Assembly: GCA_036874045.1 (NCBI GenBank)
Contig: JAZBRI010000011.1
Span: 10,221,501 to 10,285,500 of the forward strand
Length of the DNA stretch: 64,000 nucleotides
DNA from: Cymodocea nodosa
Taxonomy: Eukaryota; Streptophyta; Magnoliopsida; Alismatales; Cymodoceaceae
Direction of reading: 5' to 3'
Shown: in pieces, positions 45,868 through 57,554 of the stretch
Layout: the number at the start of each line of letters is the position of its first letter
Numbering within the stretch: the stretch's first letter is position 1
Made by a program: the position numbers and the translations under genes
The notes under the pieces: generated by a model
Seen by the model: only the letters and a program-made list of their open reading frames with translations
The model's database searches: none
Told to the model about the DNA's origin: nothing

Positions 45868-46057
45868 TCGAAATAATACAAGTAGGAGTTATTTGAACAT
45901 TGCCCATACCTATGATTTTATCTTTGCTTTTGTTTCCAAATGTTACACTTCCTTTCATGGTATTTGTAAAATTTTGTAATAGACTTTTTTGTCCGATCAT
46001 GTGACTTGACGCTCCACTATCCAAGATCCATTTTGATGTTGTTTCCTCCTGCAACAC
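45839..46057 (-). pseudogene. A3 aspartic protease
   Basis: A short block with the protease signature WILDSGASSHMIGQKSLLQN, then TFGNKSKDKIIGMGNVQI and the run toward integrase (YVENLGFNLLSV). It would process the polyprotein. It sits between the coiled-coil region and integrase, normal for copia. Confidence 0.9.
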
Positions 46058-47394
46058 AAATTAAGAAAAACTTTTTCTTGGTACCCAATGTTGTTGAGGA
46101 CCAAGTTCATTAAACGCATATTTCTTCTTTTTGTTTAAAAATAGTTTAACATTATCATTTATATTCTTATTAGTTGTAAGTACTATTGATTTATCATTAA
46201 CTTCATACTCACATATAGCATTATTGCTTTTGCAATCATTCTTTTTGTTTTCAGATGTAGTATAAACAAGACCAAACATATTTTTATCAGATGTTAATTT
46301 ATTTTGGTCATGCTTATACATTTATGTAAGTTCATACCAAGATTTTGTACTTGTATTAACACTTTCCGTACATACAAAATCTTTTTCTACACAAGAATTT
46401 TTAGTTTTAGCACATGCAGAATGAGTAATTTGTCTAATACCAGTGTATTGAATTACATGCTTAGGTTTCTGAATTTTCAGTTTACTACAATTGTCTGAAA
46501 TTTTAGAAACATTAGAAATTGAATTTCCAAAACAAGAAACAAGATTTTTAGAAACATTTATAGTCATGTTAGAAGTATAATTTGACAAATCACATTGATT
46601 TATATTATTACTGCATGATTCATCCCTTGAAGTATCTACTTCTACATATTTATTACCTTGTTTCATAATAAAAGGAATTTTAGTATTAGATTTACTTGAA
46701 CTGCAACTAATAAATCCTTTATTGACTTGAGATTTAAGATAATCAAATCCTAAGCCAAATTTATAAGACACCGTAGGGGTACTAGTTAGTTTGTCTAACT
46801 TAGTTTGACTTAAATTCCATTTCTCAAAGGTAGAATTTAAATCTTGCTCTCTCAGTTTTAATTTTTCTATCTCTAATTCAAGTTCATTTATATTGTTTCT
46901 CAACATTTCATTTTCAGATTCTATCTTTAATTTTTCAGCATTTATATTCTCTATTTGTTCATGTAGGATACATTCATTAAATCTAAATTTTTGCAAATCT
47001 CTAGCATGATTTTCATTATCACATTTAAACTTTTCTAAAGTAGTAGACAGGAAACAATTTTCTTCTTCCATAATGGATGAAGATTTTCTAATATTCTTAT
47101 TTTCCAGTTTACAAACTTTAAGTTTTTGTAATAATGCATGATAAGCACATAATAATTCATCAAAGTTGAAATCTGAATGACTTTCAGGATCAGATATTAC
47201 CTTAGACTCATCTGCCATGAAGCACACATGAGCAACGTCTTCTAACTCTTGTTCTCCTTCTGAATGTGAAGATTTTGATGCTGATTCCTCAGATTCAGAC
47301 TCTTCAGATGTGTCATCCCAAGTGACCTTCAAAACCTTTTTCTTGTAAAACTTTTTCTGAGTTTTCTGAGCCGTCTTCTTCTGATTTGTCCTAC
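46058..47394 (-). pseudogene. A3 linker and coiled-coil region between zinc knuckle and protease
   Basis: 336 codons at 46322-47332 plus a further 86 downstream. It begins with an acidic serine/glutamate block (DDTSEESESEESASKSSHSE), then a long predicted coiled coil (ENEMLRNNINELELEIEKLK, LREQDLNSTFEKWN), then a serine/asparagine-rich stretch. Such a long coiled coil after the gag knuckle is typical of SIRE-lineage gag. It may help particle assembly. The same region in A5 is at 62477-63748. Confidence 0.85.
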
Positions 47395-48307
47395 TTTACT
47401 TTTCATTTTTCCTCATAGGACAATCTGGAGAAAGATGTCCAGGTTTCTTACAGTTGTAACATACATACTTTCTGGATGAAGAATTCTTGTCATTTAGTGA
47501 TTTTGACGTTGAGGGTTTATCATTTTTGTTCCTTTGCTGTTTCCTAGCTTTCCATGCTTTCTTGAATTTCCTAGTCAGCAAAATCAAATCCTCGTCAGAA
47601 TCAGTAGATATATCAGAATCTGAATTAATTTCGAAGGCTATTTCTTTCTTCATTTTTAGTTTGTTGTGACTCAGTGATTCATTTAATTAAACTTCATAAG
47701 CTGTTAAATTTCCTATAAGTTCATTCATAGTATAAACATTTAAATCTTGTGATTCCTCAATTGATGTTACTTTCTGAGACCATTTAGAACATAGGGATCT
47801 AAGAATTTTTCTCACCAAATCCTTCTGTTCAAAATTCTTTCCTAAACATTTTAAAGAGTTTATGATATTAAGAAATCTGGAAAACATCTCAGAAATATCG
47901 TCTTCATGCATCTTAAAGAGTTCACACTTATGAATCAATATGTTTATTTTAGTCTCTTTAACTTGAGAAGTACCTTCATGTGAAACTTCTAATGCATGCC
48001 ATACCTCATAAGCAGATTTATATGCCGACACTTTACTGAACTGTTCATAACTCAATGCACAGAATAAAATATTTAAGCCCTTAGCATTCAGAGTTTCATT
48101 TTCTTTTTCAGTAATTGTCCAAGTATTATAAGGGGTAGTTAACTGAGTATATGGTTTAGAAATCATGAACCACAACTTATGATCTATACTTTGAAGAAAA
48201 ACAGTCATCCTATATTTCCAATATTCAAAATGTATTCCATCAAATAAAGGAGGACGATTAAGATTTTGGCCTTCATATAAAGAAAAATTACCATTTCCAA
48301 TAGCCAT
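47395..48307 (-). pseudogene. A3 gag (UBN2-type) with zinc knuckle
   Basis: The start reads MAIGNGNFSLYEGQNLNRPP. The gag domain has FDGIHFEYWKYRMTVFLQSI, AYEVWHALEVSHEGTSQVKE, LFKMHEDDISEMFSRFLNII and LVRKILRSLCSKWSQKVTSI, the layout of the copia-type UBN2 gag. The zinc knuckle CYNCKKPGHLSPDC is near the end. It would form the particle and bind element RNA. The start is chosen by agreement with A5 (61499). About one break. Confidence 0.92.
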
Positions 48308-48507
48308 TTTACCTTAGATTTTTCAACCTATTTGATTTTAAATAGTCTAAAAGCTTTAAAACAACTTGAGTCTTAAATGAATAGAGTTAAACGTATGCTC
48401 AGATATTAATTTCCGTTTAAAAAGAAGGAAGGTAGAATAAGCAATGATATTAAATAAGTTGGTATCGATTTTATATCAAAGATTATTCACAAAGCTCTAA
48501 TACCACT

Positions 48508-50084
48508 TGTAGGATCGTATGGCTACACAAGAGGGGGGTGAATTGTGTATTTTTAATATTTTCTGAAATATAATTGCAACTTTAAAACTCAAAAACAAGT
48601 CGAGACATTATTTTCATAAAATCATTTTTATTCAAGGTTTCAATTACAATATACAATTCAATTCTCCTTAGAAATTGTAGATGCAATTATATTTCGATAC
48701 CATGTATCATCTAAACAATTTCATAACTACAAACAGAGAAAACTAATTTGCGGAATTTAAAACTTTTCTCCCTATTTGAGATCTTTCTTCTTCTTTTTCT
48801 TCTTCAGTAATTCTTCAGTGACGAATATCTTGTCTTTTCATGCTTCACCGAATTTGCTTTCTTCTGATACTTCAAATCTTCAGTGATGAAAATCTTACCT
48901 TTTTATGCTTCACTAAACTTTCTTCCACTTGAGAGATTTTTCCCGAAGAGGTGTTTTTGATCCCTGAAAAAGATTTTTCTTTTGGTGAGCAGGGATGGTT
49001 TGATCCTTGAAAAGATTTTCGTTTTGTGTGCAAGGATAAATTGATCAACGAGAATTCTATACCTTTTATACTATATCTTCATTTCATGCATATCCTTCAC
49101 GTTTAACCACTACCAGTTTTCCACTTCTCCACATCTTTTCTTTTTCCTTCATCGAAACACACACGTTCTAACCCACGTTTATATTTGGAATTTTCTTTAA
49201 TCATCAGTCTTGGATCTCTGAAAAATTTCCTACAAAATAAACTTTCTCGTCTAAAAGTTTTTCATCAGTGTAATAAGAAGTCGTTACTTTAATGTTAACT
49301 AAATGAGTAACACAAGTATATATATAACTTAATGTTTCTAACTTAACGAGTTCTTCATGTGCCATTTCACGTGACAAGTATTGTAGCTAACTCAACGAAC
49401 TATGTCTGTGGTGTTATGTTATCTCAACGAACCATCTCCGTTGTGTTATGATAACTCAACGAACCAGTAATAAACAAATGTTTTTATAATAAGAATTTTA
49501 CCACATGCAAAAATAACAACTTAAGTTTATAACGCTAACCTAACGCATTGCCTTAGTGTTCAATATAGCAACTCAACGCGTTTAGTTATGTTAACTTAAC
49601 GAGTTAAACATGTGCACCTCACGTGATACAATACAACATTCGTAACTTATAATTTCACCACGTGTATAACACTAACTTAACGAGTTCCTCTCTTCTTTTA
49701 CTCACTAACTTAACGAGTTATCACGTGACCTATTTTAACCTTTAAGCCTCTAACTTAACGAGTTCTCACGTGACCTCTATACAAACAAAACTCTAACTTA
49801 ACGAGTTGTCTAAACGTGCACTGTTCATGATATAGAAGATATAACATTAAAACATATCATGCTTTTCAATAAAAAGACACGTTAACTTAACGTTTAGCTA
49901 AATGAGAAATTAATGCAACGAAACGACTAGTTATTAACTTTAGATTCAATACAGACAAGTATTTATATCAGTAAGCTTTTTCTGTATTAATTGATGATTT
50001 TAATTTCTTTTCACAAGCAATAGTAATTGAGCAAATATGATTATTTTCATTCAGCACACATCATCAAAACAAAAATACTCAACA
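48508..50084 (-). repeat. A3 5' LTR and primer site
   Basis: 1577 bp. On the + strand it begins TGTAGGATCGTATGG and ends AATACTCAACA at 50084. The primer site lies at 48494-48505 (minus strand TGGTATTAGAGC). The U3 part, on the right, carries the TAACTTAACGAGTT array with CACGTG boxes (about 49570-49810) and the short cassette variant with CTCAACGAACC motifs (about 49390-49465). The region 48308-48493 is leader with nothing else recognisable. The five bases after the LTR are GCCAT. Confidence 0.9.
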
Positions 50085-50669
50085 GCCATGCAAGAAGAAC
50101 TAAATCAGTTCAAGAAAAATGAAGTTTGGAATTTAATTGAAAGGCCCATCGAAAAATCAATTATTAGAACTAGATGGGTGTTTAAGAATAAACTTGATAA
50201 TAATGGCAGTATTATCAGAAATAAAGCCAGACTTGTTGCTCAAGGATACAACCAACAGGAAGGAATCGATTATGAAGAAACTTTTGCACCTGTTGCAAGA
50301 CGTGAAGCAATTAGAATGTTGCTTGCCTTTGCAAGTAGTATGAAAATCAAGTTTTATCATATGGATGTTAAAAGTTCCTTTCTTAATGGCATTCTGCAAG
50401 AAGAAGTATATGTAGAATAGCCACTAGGTTTTGAAGATGAAGAAAGACCAAACCATGTATACAAACTGAATAAAGCTCCCTATGGTCTGAAGCAAGCACC
50501 ACGTGCATGGTATGATAAACTCGAGAGTTTCCTTCTTGAGAATCAATTTAACATAGGAACTACAGACAACACTTTATTTATGAAATTAGAAAGTTCTCAT
50601 ATGTTGATTATTTAGATCTACGAGGATGATATCATTTTTGGTGCTACACATGAGAAACTATGTCATGAC
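50085..50669 (+). pseudogene. C1 reverse transcriptase, first part
   Basis: Copia RT landmarks: [80 protein letters not shown], then APYGLKQAPRAWYDKLESFL and the active-site region (DDIIFGATHEKL) before the D1 insertion. A few breaks. RT continues after D1 at 55992. Confidence 0.9.
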
Positions 50670-51043
50670 TGTTGTGTGGAAAGATCAAACAAACGTGGAG
50701 CATCTAGGGGTGGCGTGGAGAAGAGATCTACGTGGAAGAGAGGATTGTGAGTGGAGAATTCGGAACAACAACAAATTTACGTGGTTCCCTAACACGAGTA
50801 CGTCCACGGGTGATCAATCTATTGTGATTCCTTGCTGTATAGTTGCTGGTACAAAGAAGGGAGAGAACGAAATCAACGGATGGTTTGGCATGGCATCCCT
50901 TGGACGTAAATGACCCCTTACATATATAGGGGCAACGGTTGGTGATACCCAAAAGACAAGTTTGCCCCTGTACAAATTATCAAAGAAATACAACCATATA
51001 CAATGACACATACATATACTTGATGGAAGACATACGCATCACA
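50670..51043 (-). repeat. D1 3' LTR
   Basis: About 374 bp. On the + strand it reads from TGTTGTGTGGAAAGATC to ACGCATCACA. The PPT, on the minus strand AAGGTGGAGATT, lies at about 51044-51056. It is short, as Tork-type LTRs often are. It contains a TATATAGGGGC motif (about 50922-50934), a candidate for the start region. Confidence 0.88.
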
Positions 51044-51111
51044 AATCTCCACCTTGTCTTTCATCAATCTTCACCACGAACAGGTGATGGATCACCAAGA
51101 CCCAACTTGGG

Positions 51112-52437
51112 TCAGCAACAACAATAGACGTTGAGTAAGTTCAAGCAATGCTTGAACTTGCTTTCAACAACGCCCTTTGTAAACATATCAGCCGGATTGT
51201 CCTTTGTGTTGACCTTCATAATCTTTATCCTGTCTTCATTCCTAAGGAAGTGATACTTAACATCAATATGTTTAGTTCTATCATGAAAGACATTATCTTT
51301 GGAGAGACAAATAGCGCTAAGACTATCACAAAAGATATCAGCTTTATCAATGCGCCAACCAAAGTCTCCAAGTAAGCCTTTCAACCAAATCCCTTCCTTT
51401 GCAGCTTCTGTCATAGCCACATATTCAGCCTTAGTTGTGGACAGAGATATCGTAGGCTGAAGAGTTGATTTCCAACTCACAATAGAACCTGCAAATGTAA
51501 AGACATAACCAGATAATGATCTCCTTCTATCAACATCACCTGCATAGTCTGAGTCTGTATAACCAGCCATAGTATAACCCTGATCTGCTGTATACATCAA
51601 GCCAACACCTAGAGTTCCTTTCAAATATCTGAATATCCTTTTAACTACTATCCAATGTTCCCTGCCTGGATTGGACATGAACCTACTAACAACACTCAAA
51701 GGATATGCTAGATCAAGCTTAGTGCATACCATAGCATACATAAGACTTCCAACTGCTTGTGCATAAGGAACTCACTGCATATCAAGCTTTTCAAAATCAG
51801 TTTATGGACACATCGTAGATGACAATTTGACATTTCTGTCATAAGGCGTGCTAATGGCTTTGCATGAAGCCATACCAAATCTGCTAAGGATCTTCTCAAT
51901 ATACTTCTGTTGATTCAAAAACAGCTTACTAGAATTTCTTTCACGCCTAATCTCTATTCCAAGAATTCTGCCAGCTGGACCAAGATCCTTCATATCAAAT
52001 TCTGATTTTAATGGGTCCTTCAGCTCCTGTATCACTTCGATATTCTTCGCAACTATAAGAATATCATCAACATACAATAACAAATAAACATGTGTACTCT
52101 TATCAAGAGTTTTAACATATACACATGAATCATAGTTGCTGTGTCTAAAACCAACTTTAACTATAAAGGCATCAAACCTTTTGTACTATTTGTGTGGTGA
52201 CTGTTTAAGTCCATACAATGACTTATTTAATTTGCACACCTAATCAGATTTACCTTTCACCCTAAACCCTATTGGTTGTTCCATCCAAATATTTTCTTCC
52301 AACTCACTATGGAAGAAGGCCGTCTTTACATCTAGTTGTTCCAATTCTAAATTCTATGCCGCAGCAATGGATAACAAAATTCTAATAGATGTATGATGTA
52401 CAATAGAAGCAAATACTTCATTGAAGTCAACTCCCTC
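51112..52437 (-). pseudogene. D1 reverse transcriptase and RNase H remnant
   Basis: RT shows the active-site block LLYVDDILIVAKNIEVIQEL and DLGPAGRILGIEIRRER. RNase H shows MYAMVCTKLDLAYPLSVVSR, YTDSDYAGDVDRRRSLSGYV, LSTTKAEYVAMTEAAKEGIW, FCDSLSAICLSKDNVFHDRT, KHIDVKYHFLRNE and NPADMFTKGVVESKFKHCL. These match the Tork/Tnt1 branch. It ends close to the 3' LTR with no extra ORF. Several breaks. Confidence 0.9.
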
Positions 52438-53870
52438 TCACTGTGAATAACCTTTGGCGACTAATCTTGCCTTGTGTTGCACACCTGCATTGCCTTGAGT
52501 TCCAATCTTCTTCTTATAAACCCATTTGCAACCAACAATATTTGTGTTCTTTGGACGTTTCACCAATTCCCAAGTCTTGTTCTTATGGAGAGATTGGAGT
52601 TCCTCCTCCATAGCAGACATCCAAAGACCAGCTTCTAAATCTTTCATTGCAGCTTCATATGTAGGTGGATCAACAAAATCCTCCACCTCAACTGCTACTT
52701 GTAAGGCAAAAGCAACCAAACTGTCATAGCCATATCTAATCGGAGGTCTAACGTCTCTTCTAGGACGATCTTTGCCAATGGTTCTTGGTGGTGGTTGCTC
52801 CACCTCTTCCTCCTCAACTTCAATTTCCTGAGTTTTAGATGAGATTTCTCTAATTTCAACTTGATCAGTGATAGGTGGCTGTTGTGCGTCATCTATCTCC
52901 ATCTGTTCAGGAAGGGTGTGCTCAATTTCTGGTGTTTCACCTACTAGTCTATCGATTGACTGCAAAAGAGAATTCTCATCAAAAGTAACATCACGACTAT
53001 ATATTACTTTGTGAGATTCAATATCATATATCCTGTATCCCTTTACACCAACACCATAGCCCACAAATATGCCTTTCTTAGCATGTGGTTCCAGCTTGCC
53101 ATTGTTCACATGATAATAAGCTAGACACCCAAAAATTCTGAACTTTGAATAACTAGCAGATCTTTTCAACCATACCTCAAGATGTATCTTCCCATCTAAG
53201 GCACTAGAAGGGGACCTATTCAACAGATAGAAAGCTGTGTTAACAGCCTCTACCCAAAACTTCTTGCTCAAACCTGCATGAGGCAACATACAACGTGCCT
53301 TTTCTAGGAGTGTTCTATTCAATCTTTCAACCACTCCATTTTGCTGAGGGGTATACCTAACGATTTTATGCCGTGTAATGCCTTCATCTTTACAAAAGTT
53401 ATCAAATTCTTGAGAACAAAACTCAAGACCATTATCAGTTCTAAGATATTTTACCTTTTTGTCTGTTTGGTTTTCTACCTACTTCTTCCAATGCTTGAAG
53501 CAAGAAAAAGCTTCACTTTTGTGTGTCAAAAAGAAAACCCAATTCATCCTTGAATGACAGTCAATGATAGAAATAAAATATCTGGAACTTGCAATAGAAG
53601 GCTGACGTGAAGGCCCCCAACAATCAGCATGAATATAATTAAGAACTCCCTTGGAGCTATGCTGACTGCATGCAAATGACACTCTTTTCTGTTTGCCAAA
53701 GTCACAATGCTTGCACATGTCAATACAAGCAACCTTGTGCCCATCAAACTTGCCCAGACTACTCAGTTTCTGCATTCCTTTCTGCCCCAAATGACCCATC
53801 CTTGAGTGCCACATGACAGAAAAATCCTATTGACTAGATATAGCTGATGTAGTTGTGCCAACAATTGGAG
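52438..53870 (-). pseudogene. D1 integrase remnant
   Basis: The pre-integrase zinc-binding part has MWHSRMGHLGQKGMQKLSSL and MCKHCDFGKQKRVSFA. The core has LNYIHADCWGPSRQPSIASS and IIDCHSRMNWVFFLTHKSEA, then MVERLNRTLLEKARCMLPHA, WVEAVNTAFYLLNRSPSSAL, RIFGCLAYYHV, KGIFVGYGVGVKGYRIYD, and the acidic linker toward the RT start (KNKTWELVKRPKNTNIVGCK). Tork lineage. A few breaks; 298 codons are open at 52438-53334. Confidence 0.9.
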
Positions 53871-55047
53871 TGCCCTACAAAATGTATAAGGGACCAAATT
53901 TGGTTCCCTTCATAACAACTAATGAGCCTTTCAGTATGCTGATCTTCCCCTCACCACCTGTATATCTATAACCCTTAGCATCAAGGGCCATCAGTGAGAT
54001 CAGACTTTTTCCAAGCTTTGGGATGTACCAAACGTCCTTTAGAATTCTAACTGTGCCATCATGTAGTTTAAATTTTATAGTGCCCACACCAACTCTAGAA
54101 CACACATCATCATTGGCCAAAGTCACTTGACCACCCTCCACCTACTCGTAGGTGTCAAAATACTCCCTAGTAGGAGTCATATGATGTGAAGCTCCTGAGT
54201 CCATAATCCACTAATCATCAGAATAGGCACTGCAACAAACAGTAAGAGAAAAGTCATCACTTGACGTAAAACTGGTTTCTGCCACAGCAACCTTTCCTTT
54301 GTTCATAAGCTTGGGACAATGTCATTTCCAATGTCCTTTCTCCTTACAGTAATGGCAAGTATCCCTAGAGTACTTGCCCTTCGACTTGCTTATGCTTCTA
54401 TTCTTCCATCCACCTTGTCTTTGGCTTCTTCCCCTATTCTCTTGCTATTGAGTTGAGAGGCCAACACCACTTGCCTCGTTTCTACCATGCACCATGTGCC
54501 TGAGCTCCCTAGAATGAAGGCTGAACCTCACTTCTTTTAGTGTAATTGAATCTCTTCCAACTACACAAGACTGAACAAAGTTTTCATAACTCAATGGGAG
54601 TGAACAAAGCAAGATAAGAGCTGCATCTTCATCTTCTATGATTACCCCAATATTCTTGAGTTCCATCAGAATAGCATTTAGCTAATCTAAATGCTGCTTA
54701 AGAGGTACACCTTCTATCATCTTTAAAGAGAACAGTCTCTGCTTTAATAACAATTTGTTTGTTAAAGACTTAGTCATATACAATGACTCAAGTTTCTGTC
54801 AAAGACCTAGCGAGGTAGATTCATTAGCAACTTCTATTATAACTTCATCAGAAAAACATAACAAGATGGTGGAGTGAGCTTTCTCCTCCTACAATTCAAA
54901 CTCTGGCGAATTTCTGTTTAGAGTAGTTTCCTTATTTAAAGGAGCCCAAATACCTTGTTGCTTTGGAAGTGCTTTCATCTTAATTTGCCATAAGCTAAAG
55001 CTATTCTTACCATCAAACTTTTCTATCTTCAACCTCAAAGTATTCAT
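53871..55047 (-). pseudogene. D1 gag and protease remnant
   Basis: The start reads MNTLRLKIEKFDGKNSFSLW, a typical Tork gag opening. Further on are MELKNIGVIIEDEDAALILL and LPLSYENFVQSCVVGRDSIT, then a CCHC-type knuckle region with CHYCKEKGHWK (about 54330-54355). The protease region (about 54141-54240) reads toward MEGGQVTLANDD, VGTIKFKLHDGTVRILKDVW and YIPKLGKSLISLMALDAKGY. Broken, with several breaks. Confidence 0.85.
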
Positions 55048-55617
55048 GTTTTCAAAACAACAAACAACCAGTAATACACACGAGATACAATGTTATTTCA
55101 ACAAACACAATTCTACAGCAAGATACACAATAGCAAGCAATATCTCAACAACAATATGCTACTAAAACTACTGATTTCAACAAAATGCAATCAGCCACAA
55201 GCCAAGCACACTACTTAGCACAAAATAGTAGCAAATACTCGCACAAACCAAGCACAAAACCGCAATCACAAAATGCCCAAATTCTAACAATCAACGAGTC
55301 ACTTGTCTAGAAAACTACTATGCCCTAGCCAGACGCCTCCTGCTGTATCTCTTTGAATACGAAACTTCTAACTATGAAATTTTAAAGGAAGGAAGTTCAG
55401 GAAGCTTACTACACGTCCTCAAAATTTGAGACACAACGAAGCATAGATGAGGAAGGCGCACGACTTGGCATTGGAGCACGCAGATTGGCGCCGGCGACGA
55501 CGACAATTACAACAATGGAGAGATCCCTTGCAGAAATGGCTTGAACCTTGATGAAACTCTTCGAAACTTCAGATGCAAATCCGGAGATGTCCAACCTAGC
55601 TCTGATACCAGTTATTT
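55048..55617 (-). other. D1 leader between primer site and gag
   Basis: About 550 bp. The minus-strand primer site TGGTATCAGAGC is at 55610-55599. A GC-rich patch (about 55440-55530, with GGCGCCGGCGACGACGAC) stands out against the AT-rich surroundings. The rest (55048-55300) is A/C-rich, with nothing recognisable. Confidence 0.75.
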
Positions 55618-55986
55618 TGTGGAAAGATCAAACAAACGTGGAGCATCTAGGGGTGGCGTGGAGAAGAGATCTGCGTGGAAGAGAGGATTGTGAGTGAAGA
55701 ATTCGGAACAACAACAAATTTACGTGGTTCCCCAACACGGGTACGTCCATGGTTGATCAATCTATCGTGATTCCTTGTTGTATGGTTGCTAGTACAAAGA
55801 AGGGGGAGAACGAAATCAAGGGATGGTTTGGCATGGCATCCCTTGGACGTGGATGACCCCTTACATATATAGGGGCAACGGTTGGTGAAACCCAAAAGAC
55901 AAGTTTGCCCCTATACAAATTATCAAAGAAATACAACCATATACAATGACACATACATATACTTGATGGAAGACACACGCATCACA
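55618..55986 (-). repeat. D1 5' LTR
   Basis: 369 bp, on the + strand from TGTGGAAAGATCAAAC to ACGCATCACA, nearly identical to the 3' copy at 50670-51043. It ends directly at the ATGAC target repeat. Confidence 0.9.
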
Positions 55987-55991
55987 ATGAC

Positions 55992-56891
55992 TTTCAAATT
56001 TTAATGAAGAATGAATTTGAGATGAGTCTTATGGGAGAATTAAAATTCTTTCTAGGATTATAAATTCATCAACTTCAGCATAGCATCTTCTTAAATCAAG
56101 AAAAAATTTGCAAAGAGATTCTCTTGAAATTTGGTATGGATAAATCCAAAGTAGCAAGTACACCTATGAACTCAAATGAAAAACTTGATAAGGACATCTC
56201 TAGCATTTTAGTAGATCAAAAGAAATACAGAGGCATGATTGGATCACTTATGTATCTAACAGCTAGTAGACTAGACATAACGTTTAGTGTTTGTGCTTGT
56301 GCAAGATATCAAGCCTCTCCAAAAGCTTCACATTTAAAAGTAGTTAAACGTATATTTAAATATCTACAAGGTACCAAAGATTTTGGCTTATTTTATTCTT
56401 CACAAAATCATTTGATATTAGTAGGATACAATGATGCAGATTATGCAAGATGCAAATCAGATCGAAAAAGCACTAGTGGGATATGTCAGTTGCTTGGTCA
56501 CTCACTTGTTTCTTGGTTCAACAGGAAACAAAACTCTATAGCTCTATCCACCACTAAAGCTGAATACATGGCAGTAGGCCTATGTTGTGCACAGATTTTA
56601 TGGATGCAACAAACCTTGGCAGATTATAAGCTTAATTTTAAGAATACCATTATTTACTATGATAGTAGCAGTGCCATCAATCTCTCCAAAAATACAGTTC
56701 TACACTCTAGAGAAAAACATATTGAGATTAGGCACCACTTTCTAAGAGACCATGATGAGAAAGGTCATATTTCCTTGGAATATGTCTCTACTAAAGAACA
56801 ACTTGCAGATATTTTCACCAAACCATTATCTAAATCTGCATTTAATTATATTAGACAAAATTTAGGGATTTTCTCTTTATATGATTTATAA
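55992..56891 (+). pseudogene. C1 RT end and RNase H
   Basis: It opens with the RT palm/thumb (FEMSLMGELKFFLGL-type reading, KFGMDKSKVASTPMNSNEKL, KKYRGMIGSLMYLTASRLDI) and ends with RNase H: YNDADYARCKSDRKSTSGIC, LSTTKAEYMAVGLCCAQILW, YYDSSSAINLSKNTVLHSRE, KHIEIRHHFLRDH and QLADIFTKPLSKSAFNYIRQ. 255 codons are open at 56124-56891. It is distinct from family A at many positions, which supports a separate family. Confidence 0.92.
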
Positions 56892-57249
56892 TTTCATATC
56901 TCTCTCTACTCTTCAAGCTCACAACTAGGAGCTTGTTCTACTAACATCTCTATTTTGCAGCAACTTAGCCTTTTTTTTTTATACCCAACTATAATTGCTC
57001 CACCAAGTCAGTATCTTACTTCTCACTTCTTTTGACAATTGGCAAAAAAGGGGGAGAAAGACCATATTTTCGTAGCAAGCTGCAGTAAAGTAGGGGGAGA
57101 AACTCAGGGGGAGTAATCTTAGAAAAATAGGGGGAGTTTCTAGATTTCATTATTTTGTATTCCTTGTGTGCTTTTCTATATAGATATATAGGGAGAGAAA
57201 TACATGTAAGATATTGTAAGGTTTTTTCCATTATCAAAAAGGGGGAGAT
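56892..57249 (+). other. C1 tail with repeated purine tracts
   Basis: Within about 200 bp there are at least five G-rich purine tracts of the GGGGGAG type (about 57045-57057, 57090-57100, 57105-57113, 57128-57136, 57241-57249) and a weaker one near 57190. The last abuts the 3' LTR and would be the plus-strand primer. No ORF is seen. Confidence 0.78.
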
Positions 57250-57554
57250 TGAAAGGACCTCTAGATTTTGATAATGCAAAAAGCAATGTGAGGATTTAAA
57301 TTGTATTTCTCAAGCTTAACAGTCAGCAAGAGAGCAGAAGTTGATACAGACAGTTCAAAGTGTGCTACAAGTGATAAAAAGAATTTTAGAAGGTTACCAG
57401 GCTTAACTATCTGAAAGAGAAATATTTTCGGTAAATTAACAATCTAAGTATCCGAAAGGCAGTATAAAGCAATAGCAACACTATTGGACAATTAGAAGAT
57501 TAAGTATCCGACAGTTAGAAGGCTTTCGGAGAGTTAGAAAGATGGATGTATAAA
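57250..57554 (+). repeat. C1 3' LTR, first 305 bp
   Basis: It starts TGAAAGGACCTCTAGATTTTG just after the purine tract. The visible part carries motifs TTAACTATCTGAAAG, TTTTCGGTAAATTAAC, AAGTATCCGAAAGG and AAGTATCCGACAG (about 57400-57530), the same motif type as in LTRs A, B and G. A4 cuts it at 57555. The last five bases before A4 are ATAAA. Confidence 0.82.

Larger units (their letters stand above)
38072..50084 (-). mobile_element. A3: long SIRE-like element of family A with all modules
   Basis: On the minus strand: 5' LTR (50084-48508), primer site (48505-48494), gag, protease, integrase, RT and RNase H (48307-42955), shared block, accessory ORF (41357-39090), purine tracts, and a truncated 3' LTR (38589-38072). 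Domain order protease-integrase-RT-RNase H is copia type. The UBN2-type gag, long coiled coil after the knuckle and extra ORF fit the SIRE lineage. On the right it interrupts the RT of C1. It is the most complete family A copy here, but broken: about ten breaks across gag-pol and the accessory ORF. Confidence 0.92.
50670..55986 (-). mobile_element. D1: Tork-like Ty1/copia element
   Basis: 5.3 kb on the minus strand, with LTRs at 55618-55986 (5') and 50670-51043 (3'), primer site at 55599-55610, gag-pol at 55047-51112, and a purine tract at about 51044-51056. A perfect target repeat ATGAC flanks it (50665-50669 and 55987-55991), so it is inserted cleanly in C1 RT. The LTRs differ at about 17 of 370 positions by eye, roughly 4-5%. 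That suggests an insertion about 2-4 million years old at usual plant rates. All modules are present, but it is broken, with more than ten breaks. Confidence 0.92.
50085..57554 (+). mobile_element. C1: second SIRE-like family, 3' part, with D1 inserted
   Basis: C1 is in two pieces, 50085-50669 and 55992-57554 (one ATGAC copy belongs to the target repeat). It contains RT, RNase H, a purine-tract-rich tail and the first 305 bp of a 3' LTR (starting TGAAAGGACCTCTAG at 57250). A3 cuts it on the left inside RT, D1 interrupts the RT, and A4 cuts the LTR. Its protein is about as far from family A as two SIRE families usually are, and its LTR is unrelated at the ends. No accessory ORF follows RNase H in this copy. 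Broken, with a few breaks. Confidence 0.87.

Noticed and set aside
50626-50913. Small ORF in the D1 LTR and its reverse-strand partners
   Set aside because: It starts in C1 RT and reads through the LTR. The matching LTR at 55618-55986 does not preserve it as a gene.
55409-55594. 61-codon reverse-strand ORF in the D1 leader
   Set aside because: It could be an upstream ORF, but GC-rich composition alone explains the open frame and no family match is seen.
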